The position numbers and the translations under genes are program-made. DNA of 64,000 bases from Neoakkermansia glycaniphila (GTDB lineage: Bacteria; Verrucomicrobiota; Verrucomicrobiia; Verrucomicrobiales; Akkermansiaceae): contig NZ_LIGX01000018.1 of NCBI RefSeq assembly GCF_001683795.1, positions 58,977 to 122,976 of the forward strand, in the 5' to 3' direction. The notes under the pieces were generated by a model. That model saw only the letters and a program-made list of their open reading frames with translations. It ran no database searches and was not told the origin of the DNA. Below are positions 9,888 to 17,302 of the stretch, in pieces (position 1 is the stretch's first letter; each line of letters opens with the position of its first letter).

Positions 9888-10520
9888 TTAAGCAGGTTGT
9901 GAAAGTTCGTGAAAAACGGAAAGCAGCTTCACGGGACTCTTCAGGCCGGGAGCGAACTCAATCCCGGAATTCAGATCGATACCGTCCGGGTGGCACTTCC
10001 CGAGCATCTCGGAAAGATTCTCCGCATTCAGGCCGCCCGCGAGAATCCACGGACGAGGGAAGCGGAGACCGGAAAGAGAATCCACCGGCAGCGTCTTCCC
10101 CGACCCTCCGCCCGCCGTCCCCGCATCCAGCAGGAAATAGGCGCAGGAATCGGCAAAACGGTCGATATCCTCCTGCAGCTCCTCCATCGAAGCATACCGC
10201 TGCGGCCACAGCACGCGAATCACCCGCTCCGGGCCGATGGCGCGGGCGCAAGTCTCATCCTGATTGCCGTGAAGCTGGGCGTAATCGAGCTGAGCCTTCT
10301 CCATGGCAGCGACAATCTCCTCACTGCCCTGCTCCACGAAAATGCCCACGCGCTTCATCCCCGTCGTCTTCAGGCGGGCGGCACGCTCCACCGAAACGGA
10401 ACGCGGACTGCGCGGATGGAAAATGAAACCGCAGAACCGGACACCCATCGAATAGCTCGTATCCAGCGAAGAAAGGGAAGTCTGGCCGCATACTTTGACA
10501 AATGGTGTTTTCTTGTTCAT
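9888..10520 (-). CDS. trpF: Phosphoribosylanthranilate isomerase
   Basis: 210 residues. Converts N-(5-phosphoribosyl)anthranilate to the carboxyphenylamino deoxyribulose phosphate in tryptophan synthesis. The general base Cys is in KVCGQTSL near the N-terminus and the acid Asp in LLDAGTAGGGSGKT. The segment SPRSVS and the C-terminal GIDLNSGIEF also match the family. The start codon overlaps the trpC stop by 4 bases (ATGA), indicating translational coupling. Confidence 0.96.
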   Translation of the reverse strand: MNKKTPFVKVCGQTSLSSLDTSYSMGVRFCGFIFHPRSPRSVSVERAARLKTTGMKRVGIFVEQGSEEIVAAMEKAQLDYAQLHGNQDETCARAIGPERVIRVLWPQRYASMEELQEDIDRFADSCAYFLLDAGTAGGGSGKTLPVDSLSGLRFPRPWILAGGLNAENLSEMLGKCHPDGIDLNSGIEFAPGLKSPVKLLSVFHELSQPA

Positions 10521-11308
10521 GATTGAATAATCCTGTTTAGGTTCTTGCCCGGCTGGGAAGACTGCATCAGGGCGGTGCCGATCAGCGCGGCATCATAACC
10601 CGCCCCCTTCGCATCCACGAGGTGCGCATGCTCGCTCATCGCGCTGGCCGCAATCCAAAGCTCCTCCGGCCGGCGCAGAGCAGCCAGCTTCAGCCCCTCC
10701 TCGCGATCCGTCTTGAACGTCTCAAGATTGCGCGCATTCACTTGCAGAATGCGTGCGCCCGACTCCCGGGCGATCTCCAGCTCACGCTCATTGAAAATCT
10801 CGACCACGGCATGGATACCCTCGCTCTCCGCCATCTCGCGCAGACCGCGCAGCAGAGAGGCATCCGGCGTCAGCGCCACAATCAGCAGCATCGCCGCCGC
10901 CGGGGTGGACACCGTCTGCCGCACCTGCAACTCATCGAAAATGAAATCCTTGCGCAGCAGCGGAAGCCCGGCGATCACCGCGCGGGACAAATCGCCCACA
11001 CAGCCGGTAAAATACTTCTCCTCCGTCAGCACGGACATACAGGTAGCCCCCGCCTCCGCATACTGTCGGGCCACATCCTCCGGCGTCAGGGAATCATTGA
11101 TCACCCCCATCGACGGCGACGACCTCTTAAACTCCGCAATCACACGCAGAGGCTGCCCTGCCGGAGCGGGTGCACGCAAAGCCTGCAGAAAATCCGGCCT
11201 CTGCCGAATATCCTTCGGGCGCAGCAGCCCGGCAGCCTTCGCCCGGCGCAGCCCCTCCAGCTCATCCTGCTTGGCATCGATAAAACGTTGCAAATTCATG
11301 GCATTCAA
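10517..11308 (-). CDS. trpC: Indole-3-glycerol phosphate synthase
   Basis: 263 residues, a TIM barrel that closes the indole ring. VIAEFKRSSPSMG carries the catalytic Lys, LRKDFI the second Lys, and VNARNLETF the Asn-containing substrate loop. It is a stand-alone protein, unlike the TrpC-TrpF fusion of enteric bacteria. Start is either at 11308 or three codons later at the Met before NLQRF; both lie within 20 bases of the trpGD stop. It overlaps trpF by 4 bases. Confidence 0.96.
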   Translation of the reverse strand: MNAMNLQRFIDAKQDELEGLRRAKAAGLLRPKDIRQRPDFLQALRAPAPAGQPLRVIAEFKRSSPSMGVINDSLTPEDVARQYAEAGATCMSVLTEEKYFTGCVGDLSRAVIAGLPLLRKDFIFDELQVRQTVSTPAAAMLLIVALTPDASLLRGLREMAESEGIHAVVEIFNERELEIARESGARILQVNARNLETFKTDREEGLKLAALRRPEELWIAASAMSEHAHLVDAKGAGYDAALIGTALMQSSQPGKNLNRIIQS

Positions 11309-11316
11309 ATCCTTTC

Positions 11317-12915
11317 TTATCCTTCAATTCCTTCCAGCACACGGCGACCCACTCCGGCATACACCGCTTCGCGGGCGCGGGCCATACAGCTCCGCAGCTC
11401 GGCATGAGCCTCCATCAGGAACATCGCCAGCCCCACATTCAGCGCCAGCATATCCATCATCGCAGCAGGGCCTTCCCCGGCGAGAATACGCTTCAGCACC
11501 TTCACCGCCTCCTCGCGTGACTCCACCGCAAGCTCCGCCTCCTCGCACGGCTTGAACCCGAACTCGGCGGGATCCAGCTCCATCGACACCACCCGGCCAT
11601 GATCGATCAGCTTCAGCGTCGCCTTGCCGAGCTGCGTCAGCTCGTCATAACCGCCCGCGCCGCAAACCACAATCGCCTTCTCGATATGGGACTGCCGAAG
11701 GGCATCGCTGATCAGATCCACCAGCTCCGGCTTCGCCACACCCATCAGCAAATGCGAAGGACGGGCGGGATTCAGCAGCGGCCCGATCAAATTGAACAGC
11801 GTACGCATCCCCAACTCCTTGCGGATCGGCCCGATATTGCGGAAACTCGGATGGAACTTCGGCGCAAACAAAAACGCAAACCCGCTCCGCTCCACCATCC
11901 GCGCCGCCTCATCCGGCGACACATCGAGCGGCACCCCCAAAGACTCCAGCGCATCCGCACTCCCGCAGGAAGACGACACCGCCCGGTTCCCGTGCTTCAC
12001 CACCCGGTAGCCCAGCCCCGCCATCACCAGCGAAGCCGCCGTCGAACAATTGAACGAATGCTTCCCGTCGCCGCCCGTCCCCACGATATCGATACACGCG
12101 CCCGTAATACCGTCCACACGCAGCGAACGAGCAAGCGCCGTATTCACCGCATGGGCGATCTCCAGAGAACTCTCCCCCTTCATCCGCAGCCCCATCAGGA
12201 ACGAACCCGCCTGCGCATCGGACATCCTGCCATCCATCAACGCGGCAAACGCATGCGCCGCCATCTCCGCAGACAAATCCCTGCCCTGCGCCAAAGCCTC
12301 CAGCACTGCGGGCACACTCGCCGCAGCGCTCCCCTCCGGCTGAATCGCCTGGGGGAAATTCGCCAGCAGCTTCCGGCCTTCCGGAGTCAAAATCGACTCG
12401 GGATGGAACTGAATCCCCACCCACGGCCTATCCTTATAGCGCAGCGCCATCACCTCCCCTTCGGGAGCGCGCGCCGTCACCGAAAACATCGGATTCGAAA
12501 AATCATCCTTCGACTCCACCACCAGCGAATGGTAGCGGCCCACCTTCATAGGATTCTCGATCCCGGAAAACAGCCCCGTACCGTCGTGCGTAATCTCCGA
12601 ACACTTCCCGTGCATCACGAACGGAGCCTTCACCACACTCGCCCCGGCGAACTCGCCTAGGCACTGGTGCCCCAGGCACACACCCAGCACCGGCACATGC
12701 TTCGGCAGCCGAGCCAGAAACTCCAGGCAGAACCCCGCCGTCTTCGGATTACCCGGCCCCGGAGAAATACACACGCACTCCAGCGAAGGATCCGCCGCCA
12801 TATCCAGAATCCGGGGATCGTCATTCGTCAGCACCAGAGGATTGCGCCCCAGACCCTGAAAAATCTGCACGATATTGTAGGTAAAAGAATCGTAATTATC
12901 GATAAAAAGAAACAT
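11317..12915 (-). CDS. trpGD: Bifunctional anthranilate synthase glutaminase / anthranilate phosphoribosyltransferase (TrpG-TrpD fusion)
   Basis: 532 residues. Residues 1 to about 190 are the glutamine amidotransferase: DNYDSFTYN at the start, the nucleophile Cys in GVCLGHQCLGE and the His-Glu pair in QFHPESI. From about 205 onward is TrpD, with GTGGDGKHSFNCSTA binding phosphoribosyl pyrophosphate and the KHGNRAVSS segment. The glutaminase passes ammonia to TrpE, and the second domain attaches phosphoribose to anthranilate. A short Ala-rich linker joins the domains. The same fusion occurs in Escherichia coli but is not universal. Spacing to trpE is 21 bases. Confidence 0.96.
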   Translation of the reverse strand: MFLFIDNYDSFTYNIVQIFQGLGRNPLVLTNDDPRILDMAADPSLECVCISPGPGNPKTAGFCLEFLARLPKHVPVLGVCLGHQCLGEFAGASVVKAPFVMHGKCSEITHDGTGLFSGIENPMKVGRYHSLVVESKDDFSNPMFSVTARAPEGEVMALRYKDRPWVGIQFHPESILTPEGRKLLANFPQAIQPEGSAAASVPAVLEALAQGRDLSAEMAAHAFAALMDGRMSDAQAGSFLMGLRMKGESSLEIAHAVNTALARSLRVDGITGACIDIVGTGGDGKHSFNCSTAASLVMAGLGYRVVKHGNRAVSSSCGSADALESLGVPLDVSPDEAARMVERSGFAFLFAPKFHPSFRNIGPIRKELGMRTLFNLIGPLLNPARPSHLLMGVAKPELVDLISDALRQSHIEKAIVVCGAGGYDELTQLGKATLKLIDHGRVVSMELDPAEFGFKPCEEAELAVESREEAVKVLKRILAGEGPAAMMDMLALNVGLAMFLMEAHAELRSCMARAREAVYAGVGRRVLEGIEG

Positions 12916-12936
12916 CGTCTTGAAAAAAGGTAAAAA

Positions 12937-14328
12937 TTAAAGAGACTCGTCGGCAGCAAGAATCGCATCGATAATCCTGCCCTTATTGCGGCACTCCTGC
13001 CACTCCTTCTCGGGATCTGAATCGTACACCAGCCCCGCGCCCATCTGCCAGAAAATCCGGCCATCGCGCACCCACATACTCCGGATCGTAATCCCCGTAT
13101 CCATATGCACCGCATCCTCATCCAGCCCGATCCAGCCGATACACCCGGCATACGGCCCGCGCTTCACCTCCTCCAGCTCATGGATAATCTCCATCGCCCG
13201 CACCTTCGGCGCACCGCTCACCGTCCCCGCCGGGAACGTCGCCGCCAGCACATCCAGCGCATCCTTCCCCTGTGCAAGGCTCGCCGTCACCCGCGAAGTC
13301 ATATGCATCACATGCGAAAACCGCTCCACCTCCATCAGCCGCTCCACCTTCACCGAATCCGGCCTTGCCACCCGCCCCAAATCATTCCGCCCCAAATCCA
13401 CCAGCATCACATGCTCCGCACACTCCTTCGGATCCTTCAGCAAATCCGCCGCCAGCTCCGCATCCTCCACATCGTCCTGCCCCCGTCGGCGCGTCCCCGC
13501 AATCGGGGAAAGCTGCAAACGCCCGTCCGTACAGCGCACCATCACCTCCGGCGAAGAACCGAACAGCGTCAACCCCGGAAAACGCATGAAAAACATATAC
13601 GGAGACGGATTCATACTCCGCATCCGGCGGTACAGCGTAAACGCATCCCCCTCGAACGGAGCCGAAGCCTGCGTCGCACCCACCACCTGAATCGCCTCCC
13701 CCTGATGCAACAGCTCGCGCACCCGGCGCACCGCCGCCTTATACCCCTCCTCATCCGGCCTCCGCGTCACCTCGCCTACACGAATCGGCGCAGGCTCCGG
13801 ATGCAGCACCGGCCTCATCTCGCGATGCTCGCCCAAGCTCAACTGCGTCAAATGATTATACACATGATCGAACACCAGCACCGTACCCGCCACCACCAGC
13901 CGCGCCTCCGCATCCGCCACATCCAGCGACTGCGCCAGCTTCGGCTGGAACACCGCCGCCATCTCATAACCGAAATAACCGTACAAAGCCCGCGTAATCG
14001 GAGCCTGCGAAAAATCCGCCGGCACGATCGACAGAGACTCCATCAACTCGCGCACCCCCTCCATGAAAGGCCGCCCCTCCAGAGCCTCCAGCGGCTTCAG
14101 CCGCTCATCGGCCACCTCCACATGCAGCAAACCGCTGCGGCACGAAGCATCCAGCAAAAAATCGCTCGCAATCACGCTGAAACGCCCCCAGCGCCCGTCC
14201 ACCTCCGCGCTCTCCAGCAAAAGGGCGAACTCATTTTCACGGGACAACTGCATAAACAGACTGATCGGCGTCTGCGTATCGGCGCCGAGCCTGCGGCTGG
14301 ACTGTTGAAGAGAAATCTTGGTGGACAT
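12937..14328 (-). CDS. trpE: Anthranilate synthase component I
   Basis: 463 residues. Converts chorismate and ammonia to anthranilate; partner of the TrpG half of the next gene. The chorismate-binding C-terminal domain has the SPEVMVR, PIAGTRRRG, HVMLVDLGRNDLGRV and FPAGTVSGAPK blocks. Near the N-terminus FALLLESAE matches the LLES motif that binds feedback tryptophan, so the enzyme is probably allosterically inhibited as well as controlled by attenuation. First structural gene, 65 bases after the attenuator terminator. Confidence 0.97.
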   Translation of the reverse strand: MSTKISLQQSSRRLGADTQTPISLFMQLSRENEFALLLESAEVDGRWGRFSVIASDFLLDASCRSGLLHVEVADERLKPLEALEGRPFMEGVRELMESLSIVPADFSQAPITRALYGYFGYEMAAVFQPKLAQSLDVADAEARLVVAGTVLVFDHVYNHLTQLSLGEHREMRPVLHPEPAPIRVGEVTRRPDEEGYKAAVRRVRELLHQGEAIQVVGATQASAPFEGDAFTLYRRMRSMNPSPYMFFMRFPGLTLFGSSPEVMVRCTDGRLQLSPIAGTRRRGQDDVEDAELAADLLKDPKECAEHVMLVDLGRNDLGRVARPDSVKVERLMEVERFSHVMHMTSRVTASLAQGKDALDVLAATFPAGTVSGAPKVRAMEIIHELEEVKRGPYAGCIGWIGLDEDAVHMDTGITIRSMWVRDGRIFWQMGAGLVYDSDPEKEWQECRNKGRIIDAILAADESL

Positions 14329-14392
14329 GGTGGCTTGGTATATTTGGTGTTGAAACTTGTCGTTTGATGGTGGCTTGGTAAATCGGAAAAAG

Positions 14393-14491
14393 AAAAAACC
14401 GCTTTGACCTCGGGGAAGTCAAAGCGGCTTGTAGAAAATCGATATATCAATCTGTGCAGTTTCCTACGCACGGAGGCTTCCCCAGTGTGTC
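14393..14491 (-). promoter_or_regulatory. trp attenuator: terminator and competing antiterminator
   Basis: The terminator is a perfect 10-bp stem (CCGCTTTGAC / GTCAAAGCGG; 14418-14427 with 14399-14408) with a 9-nt loop and six T on the minus strand (14393-14398). The RNA segment GGGGAAG at 14477-14483, just past the leader stop codon, is complementary to CUUCCCC at the 3' edge of the first terminator arm and loop (14412-14418). That pairing would block the terminator. The GGGGAAG segment can also fold locally with CCUC just downstream. A ribosome stalled on the Trp codons leaves GGGGAAG free; a ribosome at the leader stop covers it. Confidence 0.88.
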
Positions 14492-14627
14492 AATCCATAA
14501 AGTAATACCACCAGCTCCAGCTCTGCTGCCGGGCTGCTGAGGAAAACTGTGAATTGAACAAGGAAACTTGCATCTGCACGAATGCATACAGCAAACCGCC
14601 AAAAGCCGCAACACTAACTTTTGTCAT
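14490..14627 (-). CDS. trpL: trp operon leader peptide
   Basis: A 45-codon frame not reported by ordinary length cut-offs. It starts at ATG 14627 after a purine-rich AGAGGG at 7 bases spacing and ends in TGA. Residues 36-43 read SWSWWYYF, giving three UGG codons at residues 37, 39 and 40, followed by two Tyr codons, close to the stop. Tryptophan is otherwise rare, so the cluster is diagnostic of an attenuation sensor. It sits immediately before the antiterminator/terminator pair and trpE. At 45 residues it is longer than the 14-residue E. coli leader; the first 35 residues have no evident role. Confidence 0.9.
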   Translation of the reverse strand: MTKVSVAAFGGLLYAFVQMQVSLFNSQFSSAARQQSWSWWYYFMD

Positions 14628-14719
14628 AAGAATTCCCTCTACTACTCCCCATCATTCGGAACATCATCACCTGCAAGAAAAAACAAACACGAACAAACGA
14701 TCGAAAATCGAAAAATAGC

Positions 14720-14749
14720 TTGACATACCGCCGCCCAAAGAAATAGTAT
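14720..14749 (+). promoter_or_regulatory. Sigma70-type promoter for the PEP-CTERM metalloprotease
   Basis: TTGACA (14720-14725) and TAGTAT (14744-14749) with an 18-bp spacer, 58 bases before the ATG at 14807. It is divergent from the trp leader. Confidence 0.6.
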
Positions 14750-14806
14750 CGGATAATCAAATCAGTCATTATCCCGCTCTCCATTCATTACGTACACCGA
14801 TTCGCC

Positions 14807-15775
14807 ATGAAACCCTCCTTCTCCCGCCTTGCACGGCGCACAGCCATCGCTGCTCTCCTCATCTTCGCCGTACAGGCCTCCGCCGAAATCACGACGAGGG
14901 AAAACAGCGTCTTCAGCATCAACTTCTACAACAACGGCGACACCTTCCAAAACCAAATCTCCAGCACCATGGACTGGTCGGAAACACGCATCGAACAAAC
15001 CCTGGCCGCCAGCCAGCTCTGGATCGACACCATAGCCGACACCTTCTCCACCAGTAAAATCAACCTGAACCTCGTCTACACCACATTCGGAGACCCCAAC
15101 ATCATCGGCGGCAGCAGCTCCTTCTCCTTCAGATCCAATGTGGGCATTGAAGACAATGCACCATTCTACAATGAAGCGACCGCTACCGAACTGAAATGGA
15201 AATTCGGCATCAACACAGACGAATTGTGGGAATCCGGCACCCCGTGGGACATCTTCATCCAGATCGGAAAAGACTTCGACTTCACGGACAACGGCTTCAC
15301 ACGCGTCCTCGTCCATGAAATCGGCCATGCCCTCGGCGTCTCATCCTCCCTCTTCAATAACAGAGACGAAAAGCGAAGCAGCGTCTACAACAAATGGGAC
15401 AGCCTGCTTGTCGATGCCGACGGCAACTCCGTCGCCACCTCGGATCTTTACACCTCACGCTCCTCCGTACTCGGGAAGGACATCTACCTCTCGGACGGCA
15501 CCACGCAAATCCAGGTCTACAACCCAAATACTTACGCCCAGGGCTCCAGCTTCGCCCACCCCACGGACGGTACCGGATACAACCTCACCGACTCCATCCT
15601 CAACTACTCCGGCAACCCCCGCACTGCCTCCCCCGTCGCCTTCTCCGACCTCGACCTCGCCACCTTGCGCATGCTCGGCTGGACACTTCGCTCGGATATC
15701 GTCCCTGAACCGGCCACCGCCACCCTCAGCCTGATCGGCACCTTCATCTTCGCCATACGCCGCCGCAGGCGATAA
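14807..15775 (+). CDS. Secreted zinc metalloprotease with PEP-CTERM tail
   Basis: 322 residues: a signal peptide (about residues 1-26, core IAALLIFAVQASA), then a catalytic domain with HEIGHALG at residues 170-177. This is the HExxHxxG zinc motif with Glu as catalytic base, as in metzincin-like matrixin or NF038122-type proteases. The third metal ligand is not obvious. The C-terminus has VPEPATATLSL, a hydrophobic helix and an Arg cluster, a PEP-CTERM signal implying exosortase-dependent sorting to the outer surface. Its own promoter is upstream. Substrates are unknown; a surface protease in a mucin-type niche is plausible but inferred. Confidence 0.88.
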   Translation: MKPSFSRLARRTAIAALLIFAVQASAEITTRENSVFSINFYNNGDTFQNQISSTMDWSETRIEQTLAASQLWIDTIADTFSTSKINLNLVYTTFGDPNIIGGSSSFSFRSNVGIEDNAPFYNEATATELKWKFGINTDELWESGTPWDIFIQIGKDFDFTDNGFTRVLVHEIGHALGVSSSLFNNRDEKRSSVYNKWDSLLVDADGNSVATSDLYTSRSSVLGKDIYLSDGTTQIQVYNPNTYAQGSSFAHPTDGTGYNLTDSILNYSGNPRTASPVAFSDLDLATLRMLGWTLRSDIVPEPATATLSLIGTFIFAIRRRRR

Positions 15776-15822
15776 GCCTTGCGGGGATGATCCAAGCCAC
15801 CACGAAAGGCAAGCAAAAACCT

Positions 15823-15862
15823 CATAAAAGAGACCTGCCTGAACACCCAACGAACAGGCAGG
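15823..15862 (-). terminator. Terminator of the flavin oxidoreductase gene
   Basis: Perfect 8-bp stem CCTGCCTG / CAGGCAGG (15834-15841, 15855-15862) with a 13-nt loop. On the minus strand it is followed by a T-rich TCTCTTTTAT, so it fits the gene ending at 15918. The plus-strand side lacks a T run. Confidence 0.65.
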
Positions 15863-15917
15863 CCTCTACCCATCAGCGGTACCATCCATGACTCAGTACC
15901 ACCAGCCGTTTCTTGTT

Positions 15918-17054
15918 CTAGCTCAAACGGCGGAGCGATTCTTCCGTGAACACCTCGATCTCATCGGCACGCCCGGCATGCATCTTGGCAGCCCATGCGG
16001 GATCCGCCAGCAAGGCACGCCCCACAGCGATCAGATCGAACTCTTCATCTCTCATCCTCTTAATCAGCGGATCAATACAGGAATGACTCACCTTCACCGC
16101 CGGATCTCCGAACGTCTCCGTAAAAGTCTTATCCAGACCGACGGAACCCACTGAAATCGTCGGCAGCCCCGTCAGCTTCTTCGTCCAACCCGCCAGATTC
16201 AGCGGCGACCCCTCGAACTCCGGCTCCCAGTAGCGGCGCGTCGAACAATCGAAAACATCCACACCGGCATCCATCAGCGGCGCAAGAAAAGCCTCCAGCT
16301 CCTGCGGACTCTGCGCCAGCTTCACATCGTAATGCCCCACCTTCCACTGCGAAAAACGGAACAGAATCGGGAAATTCCTGCCCACGGCCTGCCGCACCGC
16401 ACGCACGATATCACACGCGAAACGCGTACGCCCCACAAGATCGCCGCCGTACTCATCCGTCCGTAGATTCGTCCTGTCCCAGAAAAACTGGTCGATCAAA
16501 TACCCGTGGGCGCCATGAATCTCCACCGCATCGAAATGAAGCTTCTTGGCATCCAGCGCGGACTGGGCGAACTGCCCGATCAACTCCTCGATCTTCGCCC
16601 GGCTCATCGGCTCCGCCACCTTCTCCAGTGATTCCAGATCAATCCCGGAAGGCCCGATCGGAGAAGCATCCGGATTCGGGTAATCACCCTCCAGCTTGCG
16701 GGCCATCCCCACATGCCAGAGCTGCGGCGCAATCTTCGCATCCGTCGTATGCACCGCCTCCACCACCTTCTTCCATGCGCGCAGAGCCGCACCGCCATAA
16801 AAATTCGGCACCCCCATCGCATTGCCTGCGGCCGGCTCGTTCACCAGCGTCCCCTCCGTCACAATCAGGCCCACCTCATTCTGCGCGCGCCTCTTGTAAT
16901 AATCCGCCACCTCCAGAGTCGGCACTCCGCCAGGCGAAAAACAGCGCGTCATCGGAGCCATCACCACACGCGTCGGCAAATCCAGAGCGCGGGACCGGAA
17001 CGGGCGAAACAGGACTTCAATATCTCGAATACTCAGTTCATCATATATTGCCAT
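15918..17054 (-). CDS. NADH:flavin oxidoreductase, old yellow enzyme family
   Basis: 378 residues, a TIM-barrel FMN enzyme that reduces activated alkenes with NAD(P)H. The start LFRPFRSRALDLPTRVVMAPMTR is the family N-terminus. FDAVEIHGAHGYLIDQF followed by TDEYGG is the conserved active-site block, and GLPTISVGSV and VGRALLADPAW belong to the FMN phosphate site. It is shorter than the 2,4-dienoyl-CoA reductase class and lacks its Fe-S domain. AGGAG is present 7 bases before the ATG. Physiological substrate unknown; it stands alone between a protease and the sialyltransferase-like fusion. Confidence 0.93.
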   Translation of the reverse strand: MAIYDELSIRDIEVLFRPFRSRALDLPTRVVMAPMTRCFSPGGVPTLEVADYYKRRAQNEVGLIVTEGTLVNEPAAGNAMGVPNFYGGAALRAWKKVVEAVHTTDAKIAPQLWHVGMARKLEGDYPNPDASPIGPSGIDLESLEKVAEPMSRAKIEELIGQFAQSALDAKKLHFDAVEIHGAHGYLIDQFFWDRTNLRTDEYGGDLVGRTRFACDIVRAVRQAVGRNFPILFRFSQWKVGHYDVKLAQSPQELEAFLAPLMDAGVDVFDCSTRRYWEPEFEGSPLNLAGWTKKLTGLPTISVGSVGLDKTFTETFGDPAVKVSHSCIDPLIKRMRDEEFDLIAVGRALLADPAWAAKMHAGRADEIEVFTEESLRRLS

Positions 17055-17081
17055 GGAAAATCTCCTTCGTAAACTATCACA

Positions 17082-17109
17082 AGTATACCCTCCGCAGCAC
17101 CATGCACAA
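17082..17109 (-). promoter_or_regulatory. Promoter for the flavin oxidoreductase
   Basis: On the minus strand TTGTGC (17104-17109) and TATACT (17082-17087) are 16 bases apart, 28 bases before the start codon, which also has a clear AGGAG ribosome site. Confidence 0.5.
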
Positions 17110-17302
17110 GAAATAGTTCTATCAGTTTTCTACATGCTGACGGAGGCTCGCGCCACACTCCGCTCGCGGGCCAGCCTGCCATGTTCTGCGGCGTGGCAGC
17201 CTTCCCCCTTCCTGCTGAAAACGAAGCATGGTAGGACTATGGGTACGGCTCCTCCGTTCCGGAACAATCGTCACAACAGCCGCAACCACCCCCCATCCGC
17301 AA

